A stretch of 64,000 nt of DNA from Haloferax marinum (GTDB lineage Archaea; Halobacteriota; Halobacteria; Halobacteriales; Haloferacaceae): assembly GCF_009674625.1 (NCBI RefSeq), contig NZ_WKJQ01000001.1, positions 2,604,001 through 2,668,000 of the forward strand, given 5' to 3'. Under the pieces are notes generated by a model. It was not told the DNA's origin. It saw only the letters and a list, made by a program, of their open reading frames with translations, and did not search any database. Both the position numbers and the translations under genes were made by a program. Shown piece after piece: positions 1-6,539 of the stretch. The stretch's first letter is position 1. Each line of letters begins with the position of its first letter.

Positions 1-339
1 ATGGACGGCGATGGTGGTATCTCACTCGACTCTGCCGACGTCGTCGAACTGCGAGGCGGAAGTCTCGCGTCGTCCAAGACGGGGTCCGATATCGTGGTCC
101 AAGCCGACAACTCGATAAACGGTGAAGAAGTCTCCATCGTCGCCACCCGTGACGTCAAGTTACTCGCAGGAACGTACGTCTACCTCGAGACTGCGACGAT
201 TGTCGCAGATAGCGACAGTTCGAACGATGGGAAAGGCGGGAACAAAACTAACAAGGGAGATGTCACAATCTCACCCACCGGTGCCGATTGCACTGGTGCG
301 ACCATCTCACCCGCCGTCGACCCAGGAGTGTGTACGTGA
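1..339 (+). CDS. Secreted/pilus-associated protein, 3' fragment (5' end cut by window)
   Basis: The reading frame is open from base 1 to a TGA at 337-339; the first codon happens to be ATG, but the gene probably begins upstream of the window. The 112 visible residues are Ser/Thr/Asp-rich and look like repeated beta-strands of an exported protein, with one Cys at each end of the last 20 residues (ADCTGAT...GVCT). The stop overlaps the GTG start of the next gene (GTGA), so the two are probably translated together and may act together at the cell surface. I do not recognise the family and assign no function. Confidence 0.55.
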   Translation: MDGDGGISLDSADVVELRGGSLASSKTGSDIVVQADNSINGEEVSIVATRDVKLLAGTYVYLETATIVADSDSSNDGKGGNKTNKGDVTISPTGADCTGATISPAVDPGVCT

Positions 340-1580
340 CGCCGATTGCCTCTCTCGGTGAGGGCCGTGCGACCTCCGAAATCCTCGGACTCGTATTCGC
401 GTTCGCTCTCGTCATCTCGGTTATCGCGACGGCACAACTGGCTATGACGCCAGTGTTGACCGCCGGTGACGAAGCAGACCACCAGCATCGGGTCACGTCC
501 GACCTCGCCGAGTTGGATGCCGCGCTCTTCACCGCCGCCGGTACCGACGCGTCTGGCCGTGTCGCTGTCGAGACAGACGTCGTGTACCCAGAGCGATACC
601 TCATCGTTTCACCGCCGCAAGCGACCGGCACCTTCGACACCACGGTGAGTGGCACTGTCACAGTCTCGAACGCCACGGCCCTCGGCTCTTCGAAGGTCTA
701 CTGGGATGGGTCGAAGCGTCCGTTCACCACGAAAGCGCTCGTCTACCATCCGAACTACGCCGAACGGAACACGGAGACGCTGTACGTCGAATCGGGCGTC
801 TCCTACCTCCGCACCAACGACGGAACGGAGGTCGTCCACCGGCAGTCGCTCGTCCGCGGGAACGACATCACGTTGGTCCTCATAGACGGTGAACTCGAGG
901 GTCAGACCGTCGCCGGACAGACAGTCGGGTTCACCCCGGTCACAGCGAGTGAGCGAACGCTGATGGTCCAATCGACGACAGACGAGAGACTCACCATCGA
1001 AGTCCCGACTACCCTCTCGAACGTGACCTGGACGAGACTCCTCCTCGACGACGAGAACTCGACGGTCTACTCGGTCAACGTTACGCAGGAACCGGGGAAC
1101 GACTACAATACCCTCACGGTCGTCCTCGAACCTGGTCTCTACGACCTGCACATCGCCCAGGTGAGTGTCGGAACACCCCCCGCTGGTGAAGGGGTCGGAG
1201 TCATGGGTGCCGGTCCGGGTGTCCCTGTCGACCCAGACGACGCCAACGCCTCCGTCGCGTATCTCGTCCTCGAATCAGCCAACGGGACGTGGGTACCGAC
1301 CGGCGGAAGCGAGAAATTCGTGGTTCGAGCGCTCGACGAGTACGGTTCCCCGGTCGCTGGTGCGACACTCAACGCGACCGACGGAACGTTCGGTGCGGTG
1401 ACAGCGTCGAACGGTGCGGTCACGAACGAAGACGGGGTCGTCACCTTCCGGTACACCCCCGACGGAGACAAGATGGACAAGGACGCTACTCTCGCCGACG
1501 ATACGGTCAGCATCTCCATCGGAATGGGTGCGTCGAAGAAGGAGGTACTCGTCGAGTTCGAGATTCGACGCTTCGGCTGA
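336..1580 (+). CDS. Pilin-like membrane-anchored protein with C-terminal Ig-like domain (DUF7289-like)
   Basis: 414 residues from a GTG at 336 that overlaps the upstream stop. Residues about 8-35 (GEGRATSEILGLVFAFALVI...) are one hydrophobic helix preceded by a polar stretch, as in archaeal pilin-like and pseudopilin proteins. The middle (about 60-280) is beta-rich. Residues about 310-410 (VLESANGTWVPTGGS..., LDEYGSPVAGATLNAT) look like an invasin/Big_1-type Ig-like domain. It is clearly paralogous to the 26467-28164 protein: both carry an xVYWDG/AVWDG segment, a long Asp-Gly-xL strand and a TPVTxxxRT segment. Role is inferred to be surface or pilus-associated; no partner is known. The GTG start is preferred over 288 because the earlier residues are Arg-rich and out of character. 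Confidence 0.65.
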   Translation: MTPIASLGEGRATSEILGLVFAFALVISVIATAQLAMTPVLTAGDEADHQHRVTSDLAELDAALFTAAGTDASGRVAVETDVVYPERYLIVSPPQATGTFDTTVSGTVTVSNATALGSSKVYWDGSKRPFTTKALVYHPNYAERNTETLYVESGVSYLRTNDGTEVVHRQSLVRGNDITLVLIDGELEGQTVAGQTVGFTPVTASERTLMVQSTTDERLTIEVPTTLSNVTWTRLLLDDENSTVYSVNVTQEPGNDYNTLTVVLEPGLYDLHIAQVSVGTPPAGEGVGVMGAGPGVPVDPDDANASVAYLVLESANGTWVPTGGSEKFVVRALDEYGSPVAGATLNATDGTFGAVTASNGAVTNEDGVVTFRYTPDGDKMDKDATLADDTVSISIGMGASKKEVLVEFEIRRFG

Positions 1581-1655
1581 ACCCGTTTTTCTCCCCCCAC
1601 CCAGTCACCATACCTTGGGGGAAGATTAACACGCCTCTTTTCGTACTATTCTCTC

Positions 1656-2339
1656 ATGTCATTCGACCCAACTCGCGTTTCGACCGTCACCTTCGACTCC
1701 TACAGCACGCTCGTCGACGTCGACGCCGCCGAGAAGGCGCTCGCAGACCGCGTAGACGACCCAGAACCCGTCTCGAAACTCTGGCGGTCTCGCTCACTGG
1801 AGTACACCTTCGTCGGAAATCACGTCGACGAGTATCGCCCCTTCTACGAGGTGAATCGCGACGCGCTCCAGTACGCACTCGACGCGCACGACGTGCCAGT
1901 CTCCGAGGCTGAACGAGACGAGATTCTCGCCGTCTACCACGAACTCGACGTGTTCGACGACGTTCGTGACTCCATCGAGCGACTGCGTGATGCAGGCTAC
2001 GCCTGTTACGTCGTCTCGAACGGGAACCCGGAGATGCTGGATTCGATGGTCGACCACGCGAACATCCGCCCCCTCCTCGATGGCATCGTCAGCGCCGACG
2101 AAGTCGAGGTGTTCAAACCCGACGCCGAACTCTACCGCCACGCCGCCGCCAGAACCGGCACGCCGATAGACGAGATTGCACACGTGACCGCCGCGTGGTT
2201 CGACGTGATGGGGGCACAGCACGCAGGAATGCAAGGCGTCTGGGCCAACCGAAAGAACTCACCGTGGGAACCGTTCGGTCCGGAACCGGACCTCACAGTC
2301 CCCGGAATCGCCGAATTTGCCGACGAACTCGGCGTCTAA
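1656..2339 (+). CDS. HAD-superfamily hydrolase, haloacid dehalogenase type II-like
   Basis: 227 residues, the usual size for type II (L-2-haloacid dehalogenase-like) HAD enzymes, which hydrolyse via an aspartyl intermediate in the cytoplasm. Motif I is FDSYSTL with nucleophile Asp14; motif II is VVSNGNPEML (Ser near 116); the motif III lysine is in EVFKPDAELY (near 151); motif IV lies around WFDVMGAQHAGM, which matches the acid motif plus GAxxAGM ending of this subfamily. The cap domain sits between about 20 and 95. Substrate cannot be read from the sequence: organic haloacids, phosphoglycolate-like esters or other phosphomonoesters are all possible. It stands alone, 75 nt after the pilin-like gene. 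Confidence 0.85.
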   Translation: MSFDPTRVSTVTFDSYSTLVDVDAAEKALADRVDDPEPVSKLWRSRSLEYTFVGNHVDEYRPFYEVNRDALQYALDAHDVPVSEAERDEILAVYHELDVFDDVRDSIERLRDAGYACYVVSNGNPEMLDSMVDHANIRPLLDGIVSADEVEVFKPDAELYRHAAARTGTPIDEIAHVTAAWFDVMGAQHAGMQGVWANRKNSPWEPFGPEPDLTVPGIAEFADELGV

Positions 2340-2399
2340 GCACACTCTGGACGTGGGTTTGTGTTAGCCCATAGCAACGTTATTCCTGTTGAAGGCCCA

Positions 2400-2780
2400 A
2401 TGAGTCGCATGGAGACACGACGCGTCAAGGGAGGATTCTTGGCACTCGTCGGGTTCATCCTCTCGCCGTTGTCGTGGTGGAACGACCTCGTCGTCAACCT
2501 CCCGTTAGCCTACGCGTTCGGTGTCGGTGTGGCCCTCATCTCGCGAGAGTGGTTTCTGCCGGGAGTCATCGCAGGCTACTGGTTGACGAACGTCGTCGGA
2601 TTCGTCTTGCTCCACAAGGGCGCAATCGACGTGGTTTCCGGTGAGCCAGAGCCATACACGACGCGTCGTCTCGCCAAAGACTTCCTCATCTCTGTCGTCT
2701 ACACCGGCCTCGTCGTCGTGCTCGTGTTGTTCGGCATCTTGACCGTCCCCGACGGTATCCTGTCGGCACTCGGCAAGTAG
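2400..2780 (+). CDS. Small integral membrane protein
   Basis: 126 residues from the ATG at 2400 (MSRMETRRVKGG); an in-frame GTG at 2361 is less likely because the residues before the ATG are not conserved-looking. Three or four hydrophobic helices are visible: about 11-30, 38-55, 56-78 and 98-120, with a basic N terminus that should stay inside. The loop PYTTRRLAKD is basic and cytoplasmic by the positive-inside rule. No catalytic or transport motif is seen. Such small membrane proteins are common in haloarchaea without known function. Confidence 0.65.
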   Translation: MSRMETRRVKGGFLALVGFILSPLSWWNDLVVNLPLAYAFGVGVALISREWFLPGVIAGYWLTNVVGFVLLHKGAIDVVSGEPEPYTTRRLAKDFLISVVYTGLVVVLVLFGILTVPDGILSALGK

Positions 2781-2908
2781 CGCCGTTCTCGTCAGAGTCG
2801 GTGGTAAAAAAAATCGACCGAACAGCAGTGGGGCGATTCTGCAGTTCGCATTTCGTGGCCGAAACGCGTCCGAATCGTGCTTCGTCGGTTTCGTTTCAGC
2901 AGCGTCGG

Positions 2909-4573
2909 TTATTGAGTCACCCCAGGAGCCGTCTCGACGGTCACGTTCGCGTCGTCGGTGACTGGGTCACCGTCTTCGGTGTACGGTCCGTCTTCACTAC
3001 TCCCCGAACCATCGAAGTCGAACTGTTGGTTGTCGTTGGTGTCGAGGTGTGGCATCGCGGTGAGTGTCGCGTTCTCGGACAGCGGTTCGTCGAACGTCAC
3101 TGCGACGTTCTGCTGCTCACCGGGTGGGAGATACCCGGACGCACCGAGAACTGCCCCACTCTCGTCGTGGACGACGAGGAAGCCTCCTTCAGAGAGGTTC
3201 GCACTCGCGACGAGTACTGCAATTCCAGCCGTCGACTGGTCGTCGAACTGGACTGAAGCCGTCGGTTCTTCGGTCGGCGTTTCGGTCGGTGTTGCAGTCG
3301 GCGTCTCTGTTGGTTCTGTGGTTCCGACGGTCACGTTCGCGTCGTCGGTGACTGGGTCACCGTCTTCGGTGTACGGGCCGTCGTCAGCACCGTCAGACGT
3401 GACGAAGTCGAACCGTCGGTTGTCGTTGGTGTCGAGGTGCGGCATCGCGGTGAGCGTCGTGTTCTCTCCCAGGTTGTCCGAGAGAGTAACTTCCACGTTG
3501 AAGTGCGGGCCGCCTCCGAGATACTCGGACACACCGAGGACGTCCCCGTTTTCTGCGTGGATGACGAGGAACCCACCCTTAGAGGGGTCCACACTCGCAA
3601 CGGTCACCGTAGTCCCGTCGCTCGCCTGGTCGTCGAAGACGACGGATGCAGTCGGTTCATCGCTCGGCGTTTCGGTCGGCGTCGCAGTCGGTGTTTCGGT
3701 CGGCGTCGCAGTCGGCGTCTCGGTCGGCTCCGTCTCGACAGTCACGTCCGCATCGTCGGTGACGGGCGTCCCGTTTTCGGTGTACGGGCCGTCCTCAGCA
3801 CCGTCGGACGTGATGAAGTCGAGTTGCTGGTTGTCGTTGGTGTCGAGGTGCGGCATCGCGGTGAGCGTCGCGTTCGCAGTCAGCGATTCTGACAGCGTCA
3901 CCACGATTCGCTCGTGGGCACCGGGTTCGAGGTAGTCGGAAGCACCAACGACAGCACCGCTCTCGTCGTGGATTGCAACGAACCCACCCTCAGAGAGGGA
4001 TGCATTCGAGACGATGACCGCAGACCCGTTGCTCGTCTGGTCGTTGAACTCGACGGAGGCCGTCGGTTCTTCGGTCGGTGTCTCGGTCGGTTCACTGGAC
4101 ACGCTCAGCGTGGCCAGTTCGCCCATGTCGCGCGTCTCGACGCCGTGGATGTACGTCCCCTCAGCGAGGCCGGAGGTATCGACTTCGAACGTTATTGTCT
4201 CCGTCTCACCGGGGTTCAGCGCCCACCCCCGCCGCTCGACGACGTCACCTTCGAGCCGGAACTCGACGCACTGAATGAGTGGTGCGTCGTTCGGGTTGGA
4301 GACGTCCGCAGTGACCGTCACTGTCTCTCCGGGTTCTACTGCCGGTGGTGCACTGAGATTACTGACGTCGAACGATTCGTACGTTTCGTTCGCCGGATAC
4401 GTGCATTGCTGGTTTTGAACCTGTAGCTGTGCTCGTTGCTGTTGGAATGTCTCGGTCGGCCCTGTACTCGCCTGTGTGTTATTCGTAGGCGCTGCAAAGC
4501 CGATTCCTGTCGCTGCTACTGTGATGAGTGCAGCGACGACGACGACACCCACAATCTGTGGTCGGAGTTTCAT
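2909..4573 (-). CDS. Secreted protein with CARDB-like domain and three DUF7282-type repeats
   Basis: 554 residues. Residues 1-28 form an N-terminal signal/anchor helix (VVVVAALITVAATGIGFAA). Residues about 57-160 are a CARDB-like beta domain with two Cys (CTYPANET and IQCVEF). Three ~110-residue repeats follow at about 170-280, 308-418 and 440-550; each holds a GGF(L/V) strand, a HDESGA-type turn and the block TLTAMPHLDTNDN, and ends DGPYTExGxPVTDD. Repeats are joined by Thr/Pro linkers of TETPTATP units, probably O-glycosylated. There is no C-terminal PGF-CTERM anchor, so it is either held by the N-terminal helix or released. The Asp-rich ends suggest cation binding, which is inference. A 52-bp stretch is identical between the last two repeats. 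Confidence 0.75.
   Translation of the reverse strand: MKLRPQIVGVVVVAALITVAATGIGFAAPTNNTQASTGPTETFQQQRAQLQVQNQQCTYPANETYESFDVSNLSAPPAVEPGETVTVTADVSNPNDAPLIQCVEFRLEGDVVERRGWALNPGETETITFEVDTSGLAEGTYIHGVETRDMGELATLSVSSEPTETPTEEPTASVEFNDQTSNGSAVIVSNASLSEGGFVAIHDESGAVVGASDYLEPGAHERIVVTLSESLTANATLTAMPHLDTNDNQQLDFITSDGAEDGPYTENGTPVTDDADVTVETEPTETPTATPTETPTATPTETPSDEPTASVVFDDQASDGTTVTVASVDPSKGGFLVIHAENGDVLGVSEYLGGGPHFNVEVTLSDNLGENTTLTAMPHLDTNDNRRFDFVTSDGADDGPYTEDGDPVTDDANVTVGTTEPTETPTATPTETPTEEPTASVQFDDQSTAGIAVLVASANLSEGGFLVVHDESGAVLGASGYLPPGEQQNVAVTFDEPLSENATLTAMPHLDTNDNQQFDFDGSGSSEDGPYTEDGDPVTDDANVTVETAPGVTQ
2935..3376. repeat. 52-bp identical direct repeat inside the repeat-protein gene (2935-2986 and 3325-3376)
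   Basis: Bases 2935-2986 and 3325-3376 are identical, 390 bp apart, and encode the Asp-rich end of DUF7282-type repeats 3 and 2. The rest of the repeats differ at many synonymous sites, so this block has been kept alike by gene conversion or recent recombination. Confidence 0.85.
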
Positions 4574-5012
4574 GTGTTTGCAGTGACAGAGACACCAAGG
4601 GTGAGCAAAAGGTGACGAGATTGTTTCAGTAAGTGGTTGACATGAGTGTCAATTTACGTGAACACATTTTGGCGTTAGTAGGTGTTTGATGGGACTACGG
4701 GTTCGAATTAGAGGCTTCGCAAGACATTTCAGGAGTCACGATTGTTTCTGCAAGACTGTTCTGTTTAACTGTCAAGACCTCGTTTCAGTGTCGGATTCTG
4801 ATACGCTCCATCCGTCTTTTTGAGATATTCTCGACGAGGTTACAGTGGTCTCTCGGGTGAGACTCGTCGTGGTAGTGTTCTGAAAAGTGGGTTGGGGCAG
4901 ATTCGAACTTTGGTCACTCCGCGTTCGCTTCGCTCCCGAGTTCGAATCTTTGTGAACCATGCACTTTGGCATACGCTCCTCGCCCCGCTCGTCGGTAGTG
5001 CCAAAGAGAAAT
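4574..5012. other. Intergenic region with tRNA-end duplicate, no convincing gene
   Basis: Between the repeat-protein promoter and the tRNA. It is AT-richer than the flanks at 4600-4850. It holds the 22-bp copy of the tRNA 3' end at 4888-4909, an inverted repeat (ATTCGAACTTTG... / ...GAGTTCGAATCTTTG around 4900-4950) and a hairpin pairing CTTTGGCA near 4973 with TGCCAAAG near 5000. Short open frames here overlap each other and lack haloarchaeal codon character, so none is called. Confidence 0.6.
4888..4909 (-). repeat. Partial tRNA-Val 3' end copy (candidate att site)
   Basis: The 22 bases TGGGTTGGGGCAGATTCGAACT at 4888-4909 are identical to 5012-5033, the 3' acceptor and T-arm half of the tRNA gene, in the same orientation and downstream of it on the minus strand. 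This is the arrangement left by site-specific integration into a tRNA gene. The DNA between the two copies is only about 100 bp, so any element has been lost, or the duplication arose another way. Confidence 0.7.
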
Positions 5013-5086
5013 GGGTTGGGGCAGATTCGAACTGCCGACCTGCTCCGTGTGAAGGAGCCGTCATAACCTGGCTAGACCACCAACCC
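5013..5086 (-). tRNA. tRNA-Val (anticodon CAC)
   Basis: Read on the minus strand the 74 bases fold as a cloverleaf: 7-bp acceptor GGGTTGG/CCAACCC, D arm GTCT...TGAC, 5-bp anticodon stem GCTCC/GGAGC with loop TTCACAC giving anticodon CAC (decodes GUG), five-base variable loop AGGTC, and T arm GGCAG-TTCGAAT-CTGCC. CCA is not encoded, as is normal for haloarchaea. No intron is seen. A TATA-like CTTAATT lies about 30 nt upstream (near 5114-5120). Confidence 0.97.
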
Positions 5087-5163
5087 GGCTACGAACGTTG
5101 GTTCCCTGCGCCGCCAATTAAGGCTTACGTTGTGCCCCGATTACGGGCACGGAACCAACCTTC

Positions 5164-5418
5164 TCACTGGCTGGTTCGCCCGACACGGCCGCGAATCTTC
5201 CCGGCGGCAGCTCTACTCCGAGTCGCCGCCTGGCGAGCACCGTACTCGACACGTTCACGACGCGTCTGCGGGCCAACCTCCACCTCAGGTTCCATCTCGC
5301 GGTTCATCCGCTCCATGAGGCGTTCTCGGTACGGCTCCGTCTCCTCGTCGATTCCTGCGTAGAGGTGCTCGAACCCTTTTCGGAAGTAGTATCTCGCGTC
5401 GGTGAAGTGACGGTTCAT
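5164..5418 (-). CDS. Small basic haloarchaeal protein of unknown function
   Basis: 84 residues, MNRHFTDARYYFRKGFEHL at the start, then a helical charged middle (EETEPYRERLMERMNREM) and an Arg/Ala-rich tail ending GKIRGRVGRTSQ. The predominance of Glu/Arg heptad-like spacing suggests one long helix pair; the basic tail could touch nucleic acid or an acidic partner, but this is inference. A TATA-like TAATTGTT lies near 5442-5450 on the minus strand. It resembles the many short 'ferritin-like/DUF' haloarchaeal proteins with N-terminal aromatic helix, but I cannot name the family securely. Confidence 0.6.
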   Translation of the reverse strand: MNRHFTDARYYFRKGFEHLYAGIDEETEPYRERLMERMNREMEPEVEVGPQTRRERVEYGARQAATRSRAAAGKIRGRVGRTSQ

Positions 5419-5510
5419 ACACTAAAATACTCTCGCAGACGAGAAAACAATTACGTTGGTTGCTACCGAGTGTCATGCCCTCGTGAACAAGCGACACATT
5501 TTAGTGATTC

Positions 5511-5524
5511 TTAGGTATACCTAA
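5511..5524. promoter_or_regulatory. 14-bp perfect palindrome TTAGGTATACCTAA, candidate metalloregulator operator
   Basis: TTAGG-TATA-CCTAA is a perfect dyad in a 266-bp non-coding gap. DtxR/MntR/SirR (Idr-type) repressors of haloarchaea are known to use TTAGG-like half-sites, so the site fits that family. It lies 93 nt upstream of the small basic protein gene (start 5418), beyond its likely TATA. A second TTAG-N6-CTAA palindrome sits before the metal ABC operon at 10251. Confidence 0.5.
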
Positions 5525-5685
5525 AGTACGGGCATCCGACCGCGTCTCGGTCGGCCACCCGATGACGTCTGTTCCCTCAGGACGGCGATACCGTGGGCAC
5601 GATTCGTCCGTCCTGAACAGTTATCTTCGACCGAGGAGCGACGGTGATCCGACCGACGAGTGGCGGTGAGACAGGTTCGAGACCG

Positions 5686-6219
5686 TCAGTACGTCGGCGA
5701 TTCTTCGCGGACGTCGTCGCGTTTGTTGACTAGACGGGCGAAGACGAACAGCGCGTCGGACAATCGGTTGAGATAGGCGACGACCTCGGTGTTGACGGGT
5801 TCTTCGGCCGCCAGTGAGACGACGCGTCGTTCGCCCCGACGAGAGACGGCGCGGGCGTGGTGGAGTTTGGCCCCCGTCTCACTACCACCCGGAAGGATGA
5901 ACGACGTGAGCGGGTCGAGTTCGGCTTCGGCGTCGTCTATCCACGATTCGAGGTCGTCGACGTGGTCAGACCGAATCTGTGGGTCGTCCTCGTCCGGGTC
6001 GGGGTTTGCGAGGTCCGCTTGGATGATAAAGAGGTGGTTCTGCACCGCTTCGAGTACCTCGTCGACGTCGTCGTACCCCGTTGGCCGAACCGTTCCGATG
6101 AGCGCGTTCACCTCGTCTACCGTTCCGTACGCTTCGATTCGACTGCTCGTCTTCGAGACGCGGGTCATGTCTCGCAAGTCGGTCATCCCCTCGTCGCCAC
6201 GTCCGGTGTATACCTTCAT
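5686..6219 (-). CDS. pduO: ATP:cob(I)alamin adenosyltransferase, PduO type
   Basis: Transfers the 5'-deoxyadenosyl group of ATP to cob(I)alamin, making coenzyme B12 for mutases and class II ribonucleotide reductase. 177 residues, full length for a PduO-type enzyme. The N-terminal ATP loop is TGRGDEGMTDL (usually GDxGxT), followed by RIEAYGTVDEVNALIG and the C-terminal signature FILPGGSETGAKLHHAR with AVSRRGERRV, which forms the cobalamin/ATP site at the trimer interface. The gene starts 4 bases inside the end of the glutaredoxin-like gene (ATGA overlap), so both are one transcript. Haloarchaea also use corrinoid salvage genes, but none is close by. Confidence 0.95.
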   Translation of the reverse strand: MKVYTGRGDEGMTDLRDMTRVSKTSSRIEAYGTVDEVNALIGTVRPTGYDDVDEVLEAVQNHLFIIQADLANPDPDEDDPQIRSDHVDDLESWIDDAEAELDPLTSFILPGGSETGAKLHHARAVSRRGERRVVSLAAEEPVNTEVVAYLNRLSDALFVFARLVNKRDDVREESPTY

Positions 6220-6458
6220 CGTGCTAGTGTTCGGTCGACGTACTCGATAATGTTCTCACTCTCGTTCATCGTCACACCGTGGTCTTCGTCGACGAGAACG
6301 GGGACGGCACGTTGACCACTCACTCGCTTTACCTCGTCTCGGTCGGAGTGAAGTGGTTCGACCCAGTGTGTCTCGTAGTCGACTCCCGCCTCCGAGAGCG
6401 CGTCGTGGACGTTCACACAGTACGGACAGCCATCGAGTGCGTACAGGACGATTCCCAT
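6216..6458 (-). CDS. Glutaredoxin / GST N-terminal-domain protein
   Basis: 80 residues from the ATG at 6458; a longer frame to 6485 is possible but the shorter start puts the beta-strand GIVLYALDG directly at the N terminus, as in glutaredoxins. The active site is CPYC (Cys11, Cys14). A cis-Pro strand, RAVPVLVDEDHG (about 50-61), and the C-terminal ESENIIEYVDR helix complete a thioredoxin fold. Expected role: dithiol-disulfide exchange in the cytoplasm, perhaps with gamma-glutamylcysteine, the haloarchaeal low-molecular-weight thiol. It is upstream of and overlaps pduO. Confidence 0.88.
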   Translation of the reverse strand: MGIVLYALDGCPYCVNVHDALSEAGVDYETHWVEPLHSDRDEVKRVSGQRAVPVLVDEDHGVTMNESENIIEYVDRTLAR

Positions 6459-6539
6459 GAGTCGTGATTCGGAGTGACCGGCCAAAGAGATTTGGTCGGC
6501 TCACGGGTGGTTTCGTACTACTCCCTCGTGGTGGGGTAG

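Noticed and set aside
288-335. Upstream extension of the pilin-like gene from ATG 288
   Set aside because: Those residues are a shadow of the previous gene; the GTG at 336 overlaps its stop and leads straight into the membrane helix.
4772-4972. 66-codon minus-strand frame next to the tRNA
   Set aside because: Spans the tRNA-end duplicate and has no haloarchaeal amino-acid character.
5562-5669. 35-codon frame MTSVPSGRRYRG... after the 5511 palindrome
   Set aside because: No promoter element at the right distance and composition is basic rather than acidic; only the position is suggestive.
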